Shown here piece by piece: positions 29,201-38,394 of a DNA stretch of 64,000 nucleotides. The notes beneath the pieces were generated by a model. That model did not search any database and was not told the DNA's origin. It saw only the letters and a program-made list of their open reading frames with translations. Each line of letters begins with the position of its first letter. Positions within the stretch are counted from its first letter, which is position 1. Both the position numbers and the translations under genes were made by a program. Source of the stretch: Flavobacteriaceae bacterium PS02336 (GTDB taxonomy: Bacteria; Bacteroidota; Bacteroidia; Flavobacteriales; Flavobacteriaceae); contig JASCOF010000002.1 of assembly GCA_029960065.1 (NCBI GenBank), positions 930,001-994,000 of the forward strand, written 5' to 3'.

Positions 29201-32200
29201 ATTTCGGTGGAATTATGCGTGCGCTAAATTCAACTAATTTTGAACAGGGAAATGTCGAATATATCCAGTTTTGGGTGTTAGATCCTTATGTTGGAACAGG
29301 AGAAGCACAGCCGGGAAACAGCGGGAAAATCTATTTTAATTTAGGTGAAGTTTCTGAAGACGTACTGAAGGACGGAAGGAAACAATACGAAAACGGATTA
29401 GGCCCAGATCAGCTTAAAGTAAATCCACAGCCAATTTGGGGAGATGTTCCGGCTTCCCAATCACTGATTTATGCATTTGATACGAATGCAGACAATCGTA
29501 GAAACCAAGATGTCGGTTTAGATGGTTTACCAAGTTCTAGAGAAGGCGAAATTTATACGAACTATGCAGGAGAGCCCGATCCCGCTGCAGATGATTATAC
29601 TTATTATTTAAATACAGATGGAGGGGTTTTAAACCGCTACAAAAATTATAATGGAACGGAGAACAATTCAGCGGTAAGTGTAGATGATCCTAATCGAGGT
29701 TCTACCACGCTTCCAGATGTTGAAGATATCAATCGTGATAATACCATGAGTACAATTAATGCGTATTATGAGTACAGTATTGATTTGCGACCAGGAATGC
29801 AGGTTGGAGAGAATTTTATCACAGATGTTAGAGAAGTAAGCAATGTGGAACTTCCAAACGGAGGTACTACAAATGCAAGATGGATTCAGTTTAAAATTCC
29901 AGTTTCTCAGCCTCAGAATACAATTGGAAATATTACCGATTTCAGATCGATCCGTTTTATGCGTATGTTCATGACTGGATTTAATGAGGAAATGACCGTT
30001 CGTTTTGGAGCATTAGATTTAGTTAGAGGAGAATGGAGAAAGTATACCGGAACGTTAGATGCCAACGATACAAATCCAGAAAATGACGGAACCGAATTTG
30101 ATGTTGCAGCTGTTAATATTCAAGAAAACAGTACAAAATGTCCTGTAAATTATGTTATTCCGCCAGGAGTTCAAAGAGAGCAGTTGTATAACAATAATAC
30201 AATTATCAATCAAAACGAACAATCATTAGCCGTTAGAGTTGGTGGTACAGGATTAGAATTTCAGGATTCTAGAGCCGTTTTCAAAAATGTAAGTGTTGAT
30301 ATGCGTCAATACAAAAAACTGAAAATGTTCCTTCATGCAGAATCACTTCCAAACGAGATACCGCTTGAGAATGATGAAATGATTGGATTTATTCGTTTTG
30401 GTAATGACTTTACACAAAACTTCTATCAAATTGAAATTCCATTAAAAGTAACTAGAACCGGTGGGTCTTGTACTATAAGTCCAGATCAGGTTTGGCTTGA
30501 TGAAAATAACATTGATTTAGCCTTGTCATTATTGACGAGGATGAAAATACTTGGAATGAATATCGATATTAACTCAGCAAAAAGAGATGTTAACGGTATT
30601 TATTATCCTGATGATGATCCAGATGCTGAGGGCGGAGATCAAGATGGTAAGTTAAGATTAGGTATTAAAGGAAATCCAAATTTTGGTTTGGTTCGAAATT
30701 TAATGGTCGGAGTAAAAAGCCAGGCAGATCATAAAGACATTAAAGGAGAGGTTTGGTTCAATGAACTTCGTATGTCCGATTTGGAAAACAAAGGCGGTAT
30801 GGCTGCATTATTGAATGTCGATACCAATATGGCTGATTTGATGACATTGTCTGCATCGGGTAAAAAGAGTACAATTGGTTTTGGTTCTCTGGAGCAAGGA
30901 GCCAACGAAAGAGATCGTGAAGATATTCAGCAGTATAATATTGTGACCAATTTGAATCTTGGAAAATTACTGCCAAAAAAATGGGGTATTAATCTTCCAT
31001 TCAACTATGCAATTGGAGAAGAAGTTATTACACCAGAATACGATCCTTTTAACCAAGATATTAAACTGAAACAATTAATTGCTGAAACTACAGATCCAGC
31101 AGAGAAAGATAATATTAGAACACGTGCCGTAGATTATACCAAGCGTAAAAGTATTAATTTTATTGGAGTAAGAAAAGATAGAGCACCAGAGCAGAAACCA
31201 CATGTTTATGATGTAGAAAACTTTACATTTTCTCAATCGTATAATCAAGTTGAAAGACATGATTATGAAGTCGAAAATTATGAAGATGAGCAGTCTAATA
31301 GTGCTGTAAACTATGCTTATACATTCCAGCCAAAAGAAATTGTGCCGTTTAAGCAGAATAAATTCATGAAAAAAAGTGATTATTGGAAAATGCTGAGCGA
31401 CTTTAATTTTAATTATCTTCCGTCTAATGTTTCTTTCAATACTAATATTATCAGGCAGAGTAACCGCCAGCAATTTAGACAAGTAGAATTAGAAGAAGGA
31501 AGTATTGGTCTTGATCCGCTTTACAGAAGAAATTTTGCATTTAATTATCAATATGGATTTGGATTTAACTTAACCAAATCATTGAAATTAAATTATACTG
31601 CCGCTTCTAATAATATTGTTAGAAACTTCTTGAATGACGATAATACGCCAAAAGAAGATTTTAATATCTGGGATGATTATTTTGATATCGGTACTCCAAA
31701 TCAGCATTTACAGCAGTTGGTTTTAAATTATGAAATTCCAATTAATAAAATTCCGATTTTTAGTTTTATAAAAGCAAATTACTCTTACACGGCCGATTAC
31801 AACTGGCAGCGCTCTTCGACAGCAATGTCGCAGTTTGTAGAAGATGATGTGACTTGGAACTTAGGAAATACAATTCAGAATGCCAATTCAAATACTTTTT
31901 CGACAACATTAAACATGAATCTGCTGTATAAGTATTTAGGCTTGACTCCGGGAGGAAAACCAGCTGCAAAAACAAAACCAGCAGCACCGCCAAAACCGGG
32001 AGAGAAAATTGTAAATACTGCTAAGCCAGCTTCTAGCAGCAGTCCATTTTATGATGGTTTGATTGGAGTACTAACAAGTGTGAAAAATATTCAGATTAAC
32101 TATACTAAAAATAGTGGAACTGTTTTGCCAGGTTACATTCCGGGTGTTGGTTTCTTTGGTACATCGAAACCATCTTTAGGATTTGTTTTTGGTAGTCAGG

Positions 32201-33486
32201 ATGATGTACGTTATGAAGCAGCTAAAAATGGATGGCTGACAGACTATCAGAACTTTAATCAGAACTTCACGCAGGTTAGCAATAAACTTTTAAAGATTAC
32301 TGCAAACGTAGATTTGTTCCCTGATTTTAAAGTGGACTTGGCAATGGATCGTTCTTATTCTGAAAATTCATCAGAGCAGTATAGTGTTGATCCAAATAAT
32401 GGACAATATTTGCCTTTATCGCCATATACTTATGGAATGTTTTCTATTTCAACAGTATTGATAAAAACAGCTTTTTCAACAAGTAATGAAACGCAGTCTG
32501 CAGCATTTGATGATTTCAGAAGCAATCGTTTAGTAATTGCGAATCGTTTGGCTGAGGAACATTATGGAGCAGCGCCAATTCCAAGATATGATGCCTCTAC
32601 ACTTCCTGCAGAAGATCCTACGGCACCAGCAGATGATCTGGCAAATCCAAATAATGCAGAAAGAAAGATAATTCAGTCGAATGATGGTTATCCTGTAGGA
32701 TTTAGTAAAAGTAATCAAGCAGTTTTGCTTCCGTCATTCTTAGCAGCTTACACAGGAGCAGATGCTTCGAAATCTTCTACTGGAATTTTCAGAAGTTTTC
32801 CGATACCAAACTGGACTATTAAGTATAATGGTTTAATGCGTTATAAATACTTTAAAGACAACTTTAAACGTTTCTCTTTGCAGCATAATTATAGAGCTTC
32901 ATATACCATCAGCCAGTTTAGATCTAATTTCGATTATTTAGAAAATCCGAACGGACAAGACGTAAATACAAACTTTTTTAATAAAACGATTATGTCAAAT
33001 GTCAATTTGGTAGAGCAGTTTAGTCCGCTTATTAGAGTTGATTTTGAGTTGAAGAGTTCATTGCGTTTATTAACAGAGATTAAGAAAGACCGAGCTTTGT
33101 CTATGAGTTTTGACAATAATTTATTAACAGAGGTAAAAGGAGTAGAATATGTTGTAGGATTAGGATATCGTTTTAAAGATGTAATATTCTCATCAAGACT
33201 AGCCGATAATCCAACAGGAATTATTAAAAGTGATATCAATATTAAAGCTGATTTCTCATTTAGAAACAATGAAACATTAGTGAGATATTTAGATTACGAC
33301 AATAATCAGCTGGCAGCAGGACAGAATATTTGGACCGTAAAATTAACGGCTGACTATTCTTTCAGTAAAAACCTGACAGCAATATTCTATTACGATCATT
33401 CGTTCTCGAAAGCAGTTATTTCAACATCATTTCCTTTAACGAATATTAGATCAGGATTCACACTTCGTTATAATTTCGGAAATTAA
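26251..33486 (+). CDS. sprA: Type IX secretion system outer-membrane translocon SprA (Sov)
   Basis: SprA forms the giant 36-strand outer-membrane barrel through which T9SS substrates leave the cell; it is needed for gliding in F. johnsoniae. The protein has 2411 residues, matching the family (~2400), with a signal peptide ending VLRAQ. Features: repeated large SprA domains with the segments FDFDQRISMSLMGKIGTRL and EGEATIYIDDFEGSQTTIDM, many amphipathic strands, an Ala/Pro/Lys linker (near residues 1905-1925), and a terminal strand FTLRYNFGN. It lies between ruvA and gcvH, the known flavobacterial context. No frameshift or gap was seen. Confidence 0.98.
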   Translation: MRKICILLLVLLCGNVLRAQVTPATQDTTKTQFSVGKIEIEDPPSILSAYKYDPITDRYIYTNSVDGFSINYPLILTPKEYEDLVLKESRRDYFRKKMDAIDGKKAGAENAKKDLLPRYYINSSLFESIFGSNTIDVKPTGSVEMDLGLRYTKQDNPSFSPRNRSSLTFDFDQRISMSLMGKIGTRLEVNANYDTQSTFAFQNLFKLAYTPSEDDIVQKVEVGNVSMPLNSTLIRGAQSLFGVKTQLQFGKTTITGVFSEQKSQTKSIVAEGGGTVQNFDLFALDYDNDRHFFLSQYFRNKYDASLRNYPLIDSRVQVTRLEVWVTNKQNRVTTTSNNLRNIVALQDLGEGQVNGVPDNQVVVITNPAGFFNNPIDSPTDNTNNKYDPATIGKAGGYLNSNIREIVTASSGFNNTNVSEGTDYSILENARKLTTNEYTFNSQLGYISLQQRLANDEILAVAFEYTVGGQVYQVGEFGSDGVDATVVTGSNTNGNQAVITQSLVLKMLKSSLTNVNNPVWNLMMKNVYQIPQAYQIKQEDFRLNILYTDPSPINYITPVTGTNFPSNPAPENMVEKTPLLNVFNLDRLNYNNDPQTGGDGFFDYVPGVTVDVQNARIIFTTKEPFGELLFRKLDNGGGNYNDPATYNANQQKYVFRNMYRNTQAGALQDSDKNKFLLRGKYKSSGSSGIPIGAFNVPQGSVVVTAAGRVLVEGVDYSVDYQLGRVQILDPSLQASNTPIEVSLENNSIFGQQTRRFMGLNVEHKISDNFVLGGTVLKMTERPFTQKSSYGQESVNNTIFGFNGNYATEVPFLTRLANKLPNVDTDVPSNLSIRGEVAFLKPDAPKASDFEGEATIYIDDFEGSQTTIDMRSAFAWSLASTPFITSINDNTFNAGSSTLEYGYKRAKLAWYTIDPVFYASKPSGISNDDLSLNSTRRVYSRELYPNTDIAQGQIQVINTLDLTYYPSDRGPYNNNPNFGTTNPSTNFGGIMRALNSTNFEQGNVEYIQFWVLDPYVGTGEAQPGNSGKIYFNLGEVSEDVLKDGRKQYENGLGPDQLKVNPQPIWGDVPASQSLIYAFDTNADNRRNQDVGLDGLPSSREGEIYTNYAGEPDPAADDYTYYLNTDGGVLNRYKNYNGTENNSAVSVDDPNRGSTTLPDVEDINRDNTMSTINAYYEYSIDLRPGMQVGENFITDVREVSNVELPNGGTTNARWIQFKIPVSQPQNTIGNITDFRSIRFMRMFMTGFNEEMTVRFGALDLVRGEWRKYTGTLDANDTNPENDGTEFDVAAVNIQENSTKCPVNYVIPPGVQREQLYNNNTIINQNEQSLAVRVGGTGLEFQDSRAVFKNVSVDMRQYKKLKMFLHAESLPNEIPLENDEMIGFIRFGNDFTQNFYQIEIPLKVTRTGGSCTISPDQVWLDENNIDLALSLLTRMKILGMNIDINSAKRDVNGIYYPDDDPDAEGGDQDGKLRLGIKGNPNFGLVRNLMVGVKSQADHKDIKGEVWFNELRMSDLENKGGMAALLNVDTNMADLMTLSASGKKSTIGFGSLEQGANERDREDIQQYNIVTNLNLGKLLPKKWGINLPFNYAIGEEVITPEYDPFNQDIKLKQLIAETTDPAEKDNIRTRAVDYTKRKSINFIGVRKDRAPEQKPHVYDVENFTFSQSYNQVERHDYEVENYEDEQSNSAVNYAYTFQPKEIVPFKQNKFMKKSDYWKMLSDFNFNYLPSNVSFNTNIIRQSNRQQFRQVELEEGSIGLDPLYRRNFAFNYQYGFGFNLTKSLKLNYTAASNNIVRNFLNDDNTPKEDFNIWDDYFDIGTPNQHLQQLVLNYEIPINKIPIFSFIKANYSYTADYNWQRSSTAMSQFVEDDVTWNLGNTIQNANSNTFSTTLNMNLLYKYLGLTPGGKPAAKTKPAAPPKPGEKIVNTAKPASSSSPFYDGLIGVLTSVKNIQINYTKNSGTVLPGYIPGVGFFGTSKPSLGFVFGSQDDVRYEAAKNGWLTDYQNFNQNFTQVSNKLLKITANVDLFPDFKVDLAMDRSYSENSSEQYSVDPNNGQYLPLSPYTYGMFSISTVLIKTAFSTSNETQSAAFDDFRSNRLVIANRLAEEHYGAAPIPRYDASTLPAEDPTAPADDLANPNNAERKIIQSNDGYPVGFSKSNQAVLLPSFLAAYTGADASKSSTGIFRSFPIPNWTIKYNGLMRYKYFKDNFKRFSLQHNYRASYTISQFRSNFDYLENPNGQDVNTNFFNKTIMSNVNLVEQFSPLIRVDFELKSSLRLLTEIKKDRALSMSFDNNLLTEVKGVEYVVGLGYRFKDVIFSSRLADNPTGIIKSDINIKADFSFRNNETLVRYLDYDNNQLAAGQNIWTVKLTADYSFSKNLTAIFYYDHSFSKAVISTSFPLTNIRSGFTLRYNFGN

Positions 33487-33523
33487 TTTTAGGTTTCTAA
33501 ACTAGATTTCATTAGAAGATTAT

Positions 33524-33531
33524 TACATTTG
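33524..33531 (+). promoter_or_regulatory. Candidate -7 promoter element of gcvH
   Basis: TACATTTG matches TAnnTTTG; it lies 40 bp before the gcvH ATG and after the sprA stop, so gcvH can be expressed separately from sprA. Confidence 0.55.
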
Positions 33532-33571
33532 TGGCTTAAATTTTAAATAATCAATTTTCAAACATACTATT

Positions 33572-33952
33572 ATGAGCATACCAGCAAATTTAAAGTACAC
33601 AAAGGATCACGAATGGGTTAGCATCGAAGGCGATGTTGCGACTGTAGGAATTACTCATTTTGCACAAAAAGAGTTAGGAGATATCGTGTATGTTGAGGTA
33701 GAAACTTTAGATCAGACACTTTCAAAAGATGAAGTTTTTGGAACTGTTGAGGCTGTAAAAACAGTTTCAGATTTATTTTTACCATTAACAGGTGAAATCA
33801 TTGCTTTTAATGAAGATTTAGAAAGTGCTCCAGAAACTGTAAATTCAGATCCTTACGGAGCAGGTTGGATGATTAAAATTAAAATTGCTGACGCTTCAGA
33901 AATCGATTCTTTATTGTCTGATCAAGCTTATAAAGATTTAATCGGTGCCTAA
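33572..33952 (+). CDS. gcvH: Glycine cleavage system H protein
   Basis: GcvH is the lipoyl carrier of the glycine cleavage system. The 126-residue length is standard. The lipoylated Lys is in [12 protein letters not shown] (about residue 64), after the family's [16 protein letters not shown] and GDIVYVEV. No other gcv gene is in the window. It overlaps the next gene by 8 bp. Confidence 0.97.
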   Translation: MSIPANLKYTKDHEWVSIEGDVATVGITHFAQKELGDIVYVEVETLDQTLSKDEVFGTVEAVKTVSDLFLPLTGEIIAFNEDLESAPETVNSDPYGAGWMIKIKIADASEIDSLLSDQAYKDLIGA

Positions 33953-34328
33953 ACAATTCTTATTAATTTGGGCAATTATCTGCTCTGGAATTATTGCTTA
34001 TCTGTGTTTAACAGATTCGGGTAATCTGCCTGTGGTTAATTTTCCAAGTCTTGATAAAATTGTTCATTTCTGTTTTCATTTTGGATTTACAATTTCATGG
34101 ATTTTGTTTTTCAAAAAAGAGCTGAAAGGAAAAGAAGCAGATGATTATAAAGCCTATTTGATTTCGTTTATATTTTCAGTTTTCTTTGGAATTACAATCG
34201 AAATCTTGCAAAATGCTCTAACGGTTACCAGGGCAGCAGATATTTCAGATGTATTGGCAAATGCACTTGGAGCTTTTGGTGCAGTTTTTTCTGCTATCGC
34301 TTTCAAGAAGCAGATTGATAAGATATAA
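33945..34328 (+). CDS. VanZ-family membrane protein
   Basis: The 127-residue protein begins at a GTG inside the last codons of gcvH and has four predicted transmembrane helices (about 5-22, 37-55, 70-90, 102-120). Charged residues at helix ends ([23 protein letters not shown]) fit the VanZ-like family. VanZ gives low-level teicoplanin resistance in enterococci, but that role should not be carried over here; the function in Bacteroidota is unknown. The GTG start and coupling to gcvH are supported by the lack of another start before the first helix. Confidence 0.85.
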   Translation: MPKQFLLIWAIICSGIIAYLCLTDSGNLPVVNFPSLDKIVHFCFHFGFTISWILFFKKELKGKEADDYKAYLISFIFSVFFGITIEILQNALTVTRAADISDVLANALGAFGAVFSAIAFKKQIDKI

Positions 34329-34334
34329 ATATGG

Positions 34335-34358
34335 AAACCCACTTCGGTGGGTTTTTTT
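34335..34358 (+). terminator. Rho-independent terminator after vanZ
   Basis: An 8-bp stem (AAACCCAC / GTGGGTTT) with a TTCG tetraloop overlaps a run of T at its end. It ends the gcvH-vanZ unit. Confidence 0.93.
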
Positions 34359-34409
34359 CTACAAGAAAATCAAAGTTTTAAAAGGATGTTTTTTTATCAA
34401 TATAAAATG

Positions 34410-34417
34410 TACTTTTG
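34410..34417 (+). promoter_or_regulatory. Candidate -7 promoter element of deoC
   Basis: TACTTTTG matches TAnnTTTG. It lies 27 bp upstream of the ATG at 34445, just after the vanZ terminator, which supports that downstream start over the longer frame starting at 34415. Confidence 0.6.
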
Positions 34418-34444
34418 TGCTGGTTTTCTGCAACTTCAATCATT

Positions 34445-35188
34445 ATGAGTGTAAAGCAATATTTAGATTCCACTTATTTAAAAACTGCCTCTCAAGCTGG
34501 TCTTTCGGAAGCAGAAAATACTATTGTGGTAAAAAAAGCAATTGTTGAAGCTATTGAAGAAGGATTTAAGTTAATCATGATTCGCCCGGAATATGTTGCT
34601 CTGGCTAAAGAAATGATTGTAAAAGCCAATTCGGTTTTACTGGTAGGAACAGTAATTGATTTTCCGGAAGGAAAGTCAAGTCTGGAAACTAAGATCAAAG
34701 AAGCAAATGAAGCAATTGCTAATGGAGCAGATGATTTAGATTTTGTCTGCAATTATGAAGCCTTCAAAAATGGAGAAATAGATTTAGTTAAAAAAGAAAT
34801 CTTAATTGGAACCCAAATTGGTCTAGCCAATAATAAAACGGTAAAATGGATTATAGAGGTTGCCGCGTTAACAGACAAAGAGATTATTCAATTGTCTGCT
34901 TTAATCAAAAATGTTGCGGTTTCTAATTTTAACGAAGAAGATTTTGGCTCTATTTTCGTAAAATCATCGACTGGTTTTTATAAAACAGAAAATGATCTTC
35001 CAAACGGAGCTACAATTCCAACAATAATAATAATGCTTGAAAATGCTTCGCCTCTGCCTGTTAAAGCAGCAGGAGGAGTACGTTCGTTTGAAGATGCAGA
35101 AGAAATGATTCGTTTAGGAGTTAAACGTATTGGAACTTCGGCAGCAAAAGCAATTGCAAACGGAGAAAATTCCCCAAATCAATATTAA
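34445..35188 (+). CDS. deoC: Deoxyribose-phosphate aldolase
   Basis: DeoC splits 2-deoxyribose-5-phosphate into glyceraldehyde-3-phosphate and acetaldehyde. From the ATG at 34445 it has 247 residues; a start 10 codons earlier is rejected because the -7 element lies there. The Schiff-base Lys is in IFVKSSTGFYKT, and the other conserved parts are DFPEGKSSLETKI, GADDLDFVCNY and KAAGGVRSFEDAEEMI. It is followed after 21 bp by remB, so the two may be co-transcribed. Confidence 0.95.
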   Translation: MSVKQYLDSTYLKTASQAGLSEAENTIVVKKAIVEAIEEGFKLIMIRPEYVALAKEMIVKANSVLLVGTVIDFPEGKSSLETKIKEANEAIANGADDLDFVCNYEAFKNGEIDLVKKEILIGTQIGLANNKTVKWIIEVAALTDKEIIQLSALIKNVAVSNFNEEDFGSIFVKSSTGFYKTENDLPNGATIPTIIIMLENASPLPVKAAGGVRSFEDAEEMIRLGVKRIGTSAAKAIANGENSPNQY

Positions 35189-35209
35189 GTAAATACCCAT
35201 ATTTTAAAA

Positions 35210-37333
35210 GTGAATAAGTTTTTTTTGTCCCTTGTTTTTATTTTTTCATTTTTCATTGTTTCGTCACAGCAAAATGGGAATACATCAATTCAGCCTGGAT
35301 TTTCGGCTGAAATGTTTCCTGTTTTTCCAAATTGCGAAAATTTAGAAGGTAAAAAATTAGAGAATTGTTTTTATAAAGAAGTTCAGGATTTTGTGTTTTC
35401 TAACTTTCAAGTTCCTGAAAATTTAAAGCAAAATAATTATAAAGGACAAGTAAAAGTGCTTTTTGAGGTAAATGCTGAAGGTGAATTTAAAGTGATTTAT
35501 GTTTCGGCAGCAAATGATGAATTATCAGAAGAAGCAAAACGGGTATTTGGAAAATTTCCGAAAATAAAACCTTCAACGTATAACGGAAAAGCAACTTATT
35601 CTAAATATACAATCGCAATTGATATTCCGCTTAAAAGTTCGGAACAGCTTGTTGCGGAAGCTTTAGCTGCGGCCGAAATTTTAAAGCCAATTGAAAAACC
35701 AATGACAGAGCTGGATAGTATTGTGTATAAAAAATACAATAACCCAGAATTCGAAAGTCATTTAAATATTCCATTTTCACACAGTTATTATGCACAGTTT
35801 GATGCTGAAATGAATCAGGTTGGAAGTAATAATCATACGGCTTCAAAACCTTATACTTACGCTGAGGTTTCAAAATATTATAATTTGAAAGCCGTTAATC
35901 AATCCTTACAGAAGAATGTTTCGTCTTGGCTGGGAAGAAAATGGTGGAACGAAAACATGGTTCAGATTCAAGGAGAGGATTATTGGTTTTCTCTAAATCC
36001 AATTGTGGATTTACAATTAGGTAAAGCTTCAGATAGTGATGCCTCTTATACTTATGTAAATACCAGAGCCTTGAATTTTAGAGGAGGATTAGGAAAACAG
36101 ATTAATTTTACCACAACTTTTTTTGAAAGCCAGGGGAGATTTGCAGGTTATTTTAATGATTATGCAGAATCTATTAAACCATCTGGAGGAAATCCGGCTA
36201 TTATTCCTGGAGTTGGAATTGCAAAACGATTTAAAACAGATGCGTATGATTTTCCTTTAGCAGATGCGAACATTACTTTTGCGCCAAGTAAAATTTTTGA
36301 TCTGCAGTTAGGTTACGGAAGAAATTTTATCGGAGACGGTTATCGTTCGCTTTTAGAAGGAGATGGAGCAAGTCCATATCCTTATTTTAAAATCAATACC
36401 AATTTTTGGAAAATAAAATATACCAATACTTACATGTGGATGAAAGATGTTCGTCCAGAAGTGACAGAAGAGAGAACCTACGCTACGAAATTTATGGCGA
36501 ATCATTATTTAAGCTGGAATGTTTCGAATAGATTAAATCTTGGTTTCTTTGAATCTGTAGTTTGGACCGATTCTAACAATAGAGGTTTTGATATCAACTT
36601 TGTGAACCCAATTATTTTTTATCGTGCAGTAGAATTTGGTTCTTCATCTAGAAGTGGAAATGCGCTTTTAGGAATTACAGGTAAGTACAAATGGAACAAC
36701 AGCATTAACTTATATTCTCAATTTTTGATTGATGAATTTTCTGTTTCTGATGTTGGAGCAGGAAATCAAAGCTGGAAAAATAAGTTTGGATTTCAACTTG
36801 GAGCAAAATATTTCAATGCATTTAATGTAAAAGATCTATTGGTTCAGGTCGAATTTAATCATGTTCGTCCTTATGTATATTCTCACAGTGCAGTTATTAC
36901 CAATTACGGACACAACAATCAAAGTGTTGGGCACCAATGGGGAGGTAATTTTAAAGAGTTAATTCTAATTGGACGTTATCATAAAGGGCGTTTGTTTGGA
37001 GATGCAAAATTAACAATGGGAACAAGAGGTTTAGATTTTGATACTGCTGAAGATTCGTATAATTATGGAGGGAATATCTATAAAAGTTACGACGAAAATC
37101 GTCCATATGATACTGGAGTAAAAGTAGGACAGGGAAATAAAACTAGCGTTTTTATAGCGGATATTCAAGGAGGTTATTTAATTAATCCGATGACGAATTT
37201 AAAGTTATTTGGAAGTCTTATCTATCGAAATTTTGATCCAACGCAAGAAACAGCCACAACTTTTAAACAAAATACCACTTGGTTTAGCATCGGATTGCGC
37301 TCTGATATTTTTAACTGGTATTTTGATTACTAG
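35210..37333 (+). CDS. remB: Gliding-motility outer-membrane protein RemB-like
   Basis: The 707-residue protein starts at a GTG, which immediately precedes a good signal peptide (NKFFLSLVFIFSFFIVSS). Residues about 60-145 look like a TonB C-terminal-type domain (GQVKVLFEVNAEGEFKVIYV, then a terminal strand YSKYTIAIDIPL). The rest (about 180-707) is a run of amphipathic strands ending in IFNWYFDY, a predicted outer-membrane barrel with segments such as IVDLQLG and NFIGDGYRSLLEGD. The order sprA-gcvH-vanZ-deoC-remB matches the F. johnsoniae locus where remB was found as a gene affecting gliding. The name rests on this synteny and architecture; molecular function is unknown. Confidence 0.75.
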   Translation: MNKFFLSLVFIFSFFIVSSQQNGNTSIQPGFSAEMFPVFPNCENLEGKKLENCFYKEVQDFVFSNFQVPENLKQNNYKGQVKVLFEVNAEGEFKVIYVSAANDELSEEAKRVFGKFPKIKPSTYNGKATYSKYTIAIDIPLKSSEQLVAEALAAAEILKPIEKPMTELDSIVYKKYNNPEFESHLNIPFSHSYYAQFDAEMNQVGSNNHTASKPYTYAEVSKYYNLKAVNQSLQKNVSSWLGRKWWNENMVQIQGEDYWFSLNPIVDLQLGKASDSDASYTYVNTRALNFRGGLGKQINFTTTFFESQGRFAGYFNDYAESIKPSGGNPAIIPGVGIAKRFKTDAYDFPLADANITFAPSKIFDLQLGYGRNFIGDGYRSLLEGDGASPYPYFKINTNFWKIKYTNTYMWMKDVRPEVTEERTYATKFMANHYLSWNVSNRLNLGFFESVVWTDSNNRGFDINFVNPIIFYRAVEFGSSSRSGNALLGITGKYKWNNSINLYSQFLIDEFSVSDVGAGNQSWKNKFGFQLGAKYFNAFNVKDLLVQVEFNHVRPYVYSHSAVITNYGHNNQSVGHQWGGNFKELILIGRYHKGRLFGDAKLTMGTRGLDFDTAEDSYNYGGNIYKSYDENRPYDTGVKVGQGNKTSVFIADIQGGYLINPMTNLKLFGSLIYRNFDPTQETATTFKQNTTWFSIGLRSDIFNWYFDY

Positions 37334-37447
37334 TTTTTAATAAGATTTTTCGAAATAATAGTGTTAAAGTATAGCGAGTTCTTAATTTGTAAAGGTTTTA
37401 TTGAAAAAAATCTATTTTTATAGGTCTAAATTCTACAATCTAATTTG

Positions 37448-37455
37448 TACATTTG
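37448..37455 (+). promoter_or_regulatory. Candidate -7 promoter element of the heme O synthase operon
   Basis: TACATTTG matches TAnnTTTG and is followed by CAGC. It lies inside the longest open frame of the next gene, which argues that translation starts downstream of it. Confidence 0.6.
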
Positions 37456-37489
37456 CAGCACTCAAAAAAATACACAAACAACAACGGTA

Positions 37490-38392
37490 TTGAACGCTGC
37501 AAAAAATACATTATCAATCAAATCAATATTTCTAGATTTTAAAGAGATCACTAAAGCTGGTTTAGCTATCAGTGTTTTGTTTTCTTCTATTGCAGGATAT
37601 TTATTAGGAGTTGATTCTGATCATCCTTTTAAATGGAGTGTTTTGCTTGTTTTATCTATTGGCGGTTATTGTATGGTTGGCGCTTCAAATGCTTTTAATC
37701 AGGTAATTGAAAAAGATATAGATTCTTTAATGGATCGTACCAAAAATCGTCCGGTTCCTTCTGGACGTATGTCTCCAAAAGTAGCATTGCTGGTAGCAAG
37801 TCTTTTAACCATTTTGGGAATCGCGCTTCTTTACACTATAAACGCAAAATCAGCAATGTTTGCTGCAGTTTCTATATTTCTTTATACAAGTGTTTACACA
37901 CCGCTAAAAACGGTTACATCATTATCTGTTTTTGTTGGAGCTTTTCCTGGAGCAATTCCGTTCATGCTGGGATGGGTTGCAGCAACAGGAGAATTTGGAA
38001 TCGAAGCTGGAACCTTATTTTTAATTCAGTTCTTCTGGCAGTTTCCTCATTTCTGGTCTATCGGATGGTTTTTGTATGAAGATTATGAGAAAGCAGGAAT
38101 ATTTATGCTGCCAACAGGAAAAAAAGATAACGGAACGGCACTACAGATTATTTTGTATACAATTTGGCTTATAATAGCTTCGTTGTTGCCAATGTTAGGT
38201 TTTACAGGACAGCTGTTTATTTCTCCAATTGCGGCAGTTTTAGTGTTTTTATTGGGGATCTGGATGCTTTTTTATGCAGTTAAGCTGTATAAATTAAGAA
38301 CTGCTAAAGCTGCAAGAACCTTAATGCTGGTAAGTGTATCTTATATTTCGCTTTTACAGATTGTATTTATAGTAGATAAATTTTTAAGATAG
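37490..38392 (+). CDS. ctaB: Protoheme IX farnesyltransferase (heme O synthase)
   Basis: The enzyme attaches a farnesyl group to heme b to make heme O, a step toward heme A for the oxidase. It is a UbiA-type polytopic protein with about eight or nine helices; the Asp-rich prenyl-diphosphate site is NAFNQVIEKDIDSLMDRTKN, followed by RPVPSGRM. I chose the TTG at 37490 (300 residues) because no ATG precedes the first helix and a promoter motif occupies the earlier TTG region (37445). It heads a group with oxidase subunits III and IV and their assembly factors. Confidence 0.93.
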   Translation: MNAAKNTLSIKSIFLDFKEITKAGLAISVLFSSIAGYLLGVDSDHPFKWSVLLVLSIGGYCMVGASNAFNQVIEKDIDSLMDRTKNRPVPSGRMSPKVALLVASLLTILGIALLYTINAKSAMFAAVSIFLYTSVYTPLKTVTSLSVFVGAFPGAIPFMLGWVAATGEFGIEAGTLFLIQFFWQFPHFWSIGWFLYEDYEKAGIFMLPTGKKDNGTALQIILYTIWLIIASLLPMLGFTGQLFISPIAAVLVFLLGIWMLFYAVKLYKLRTAKAARTLMLVSVSYISLLQIVFIVDKFLR

Positions 38393-38394
38393 TT

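Noticed and set aside
31075..31482. 135-codon minus-strand frame inside sprA
   Set aside because: Antisense shadow with biased hydrophobic composition and no recognisable domain; sprA is intact across it.
33945..34328. Reading the VanZ-like gene as a glycopeptide resistance gene
   Set aside because: Family membership alone does not show resistance; no other van gene is present and the neighbours are metabolic.
34249..34548. 99-codon open frame over the end of vanZ and start of deoC
   Set aside because: It crosses a strong terminator and overlaps two well-supported genes in another frame; its translation has no family features.
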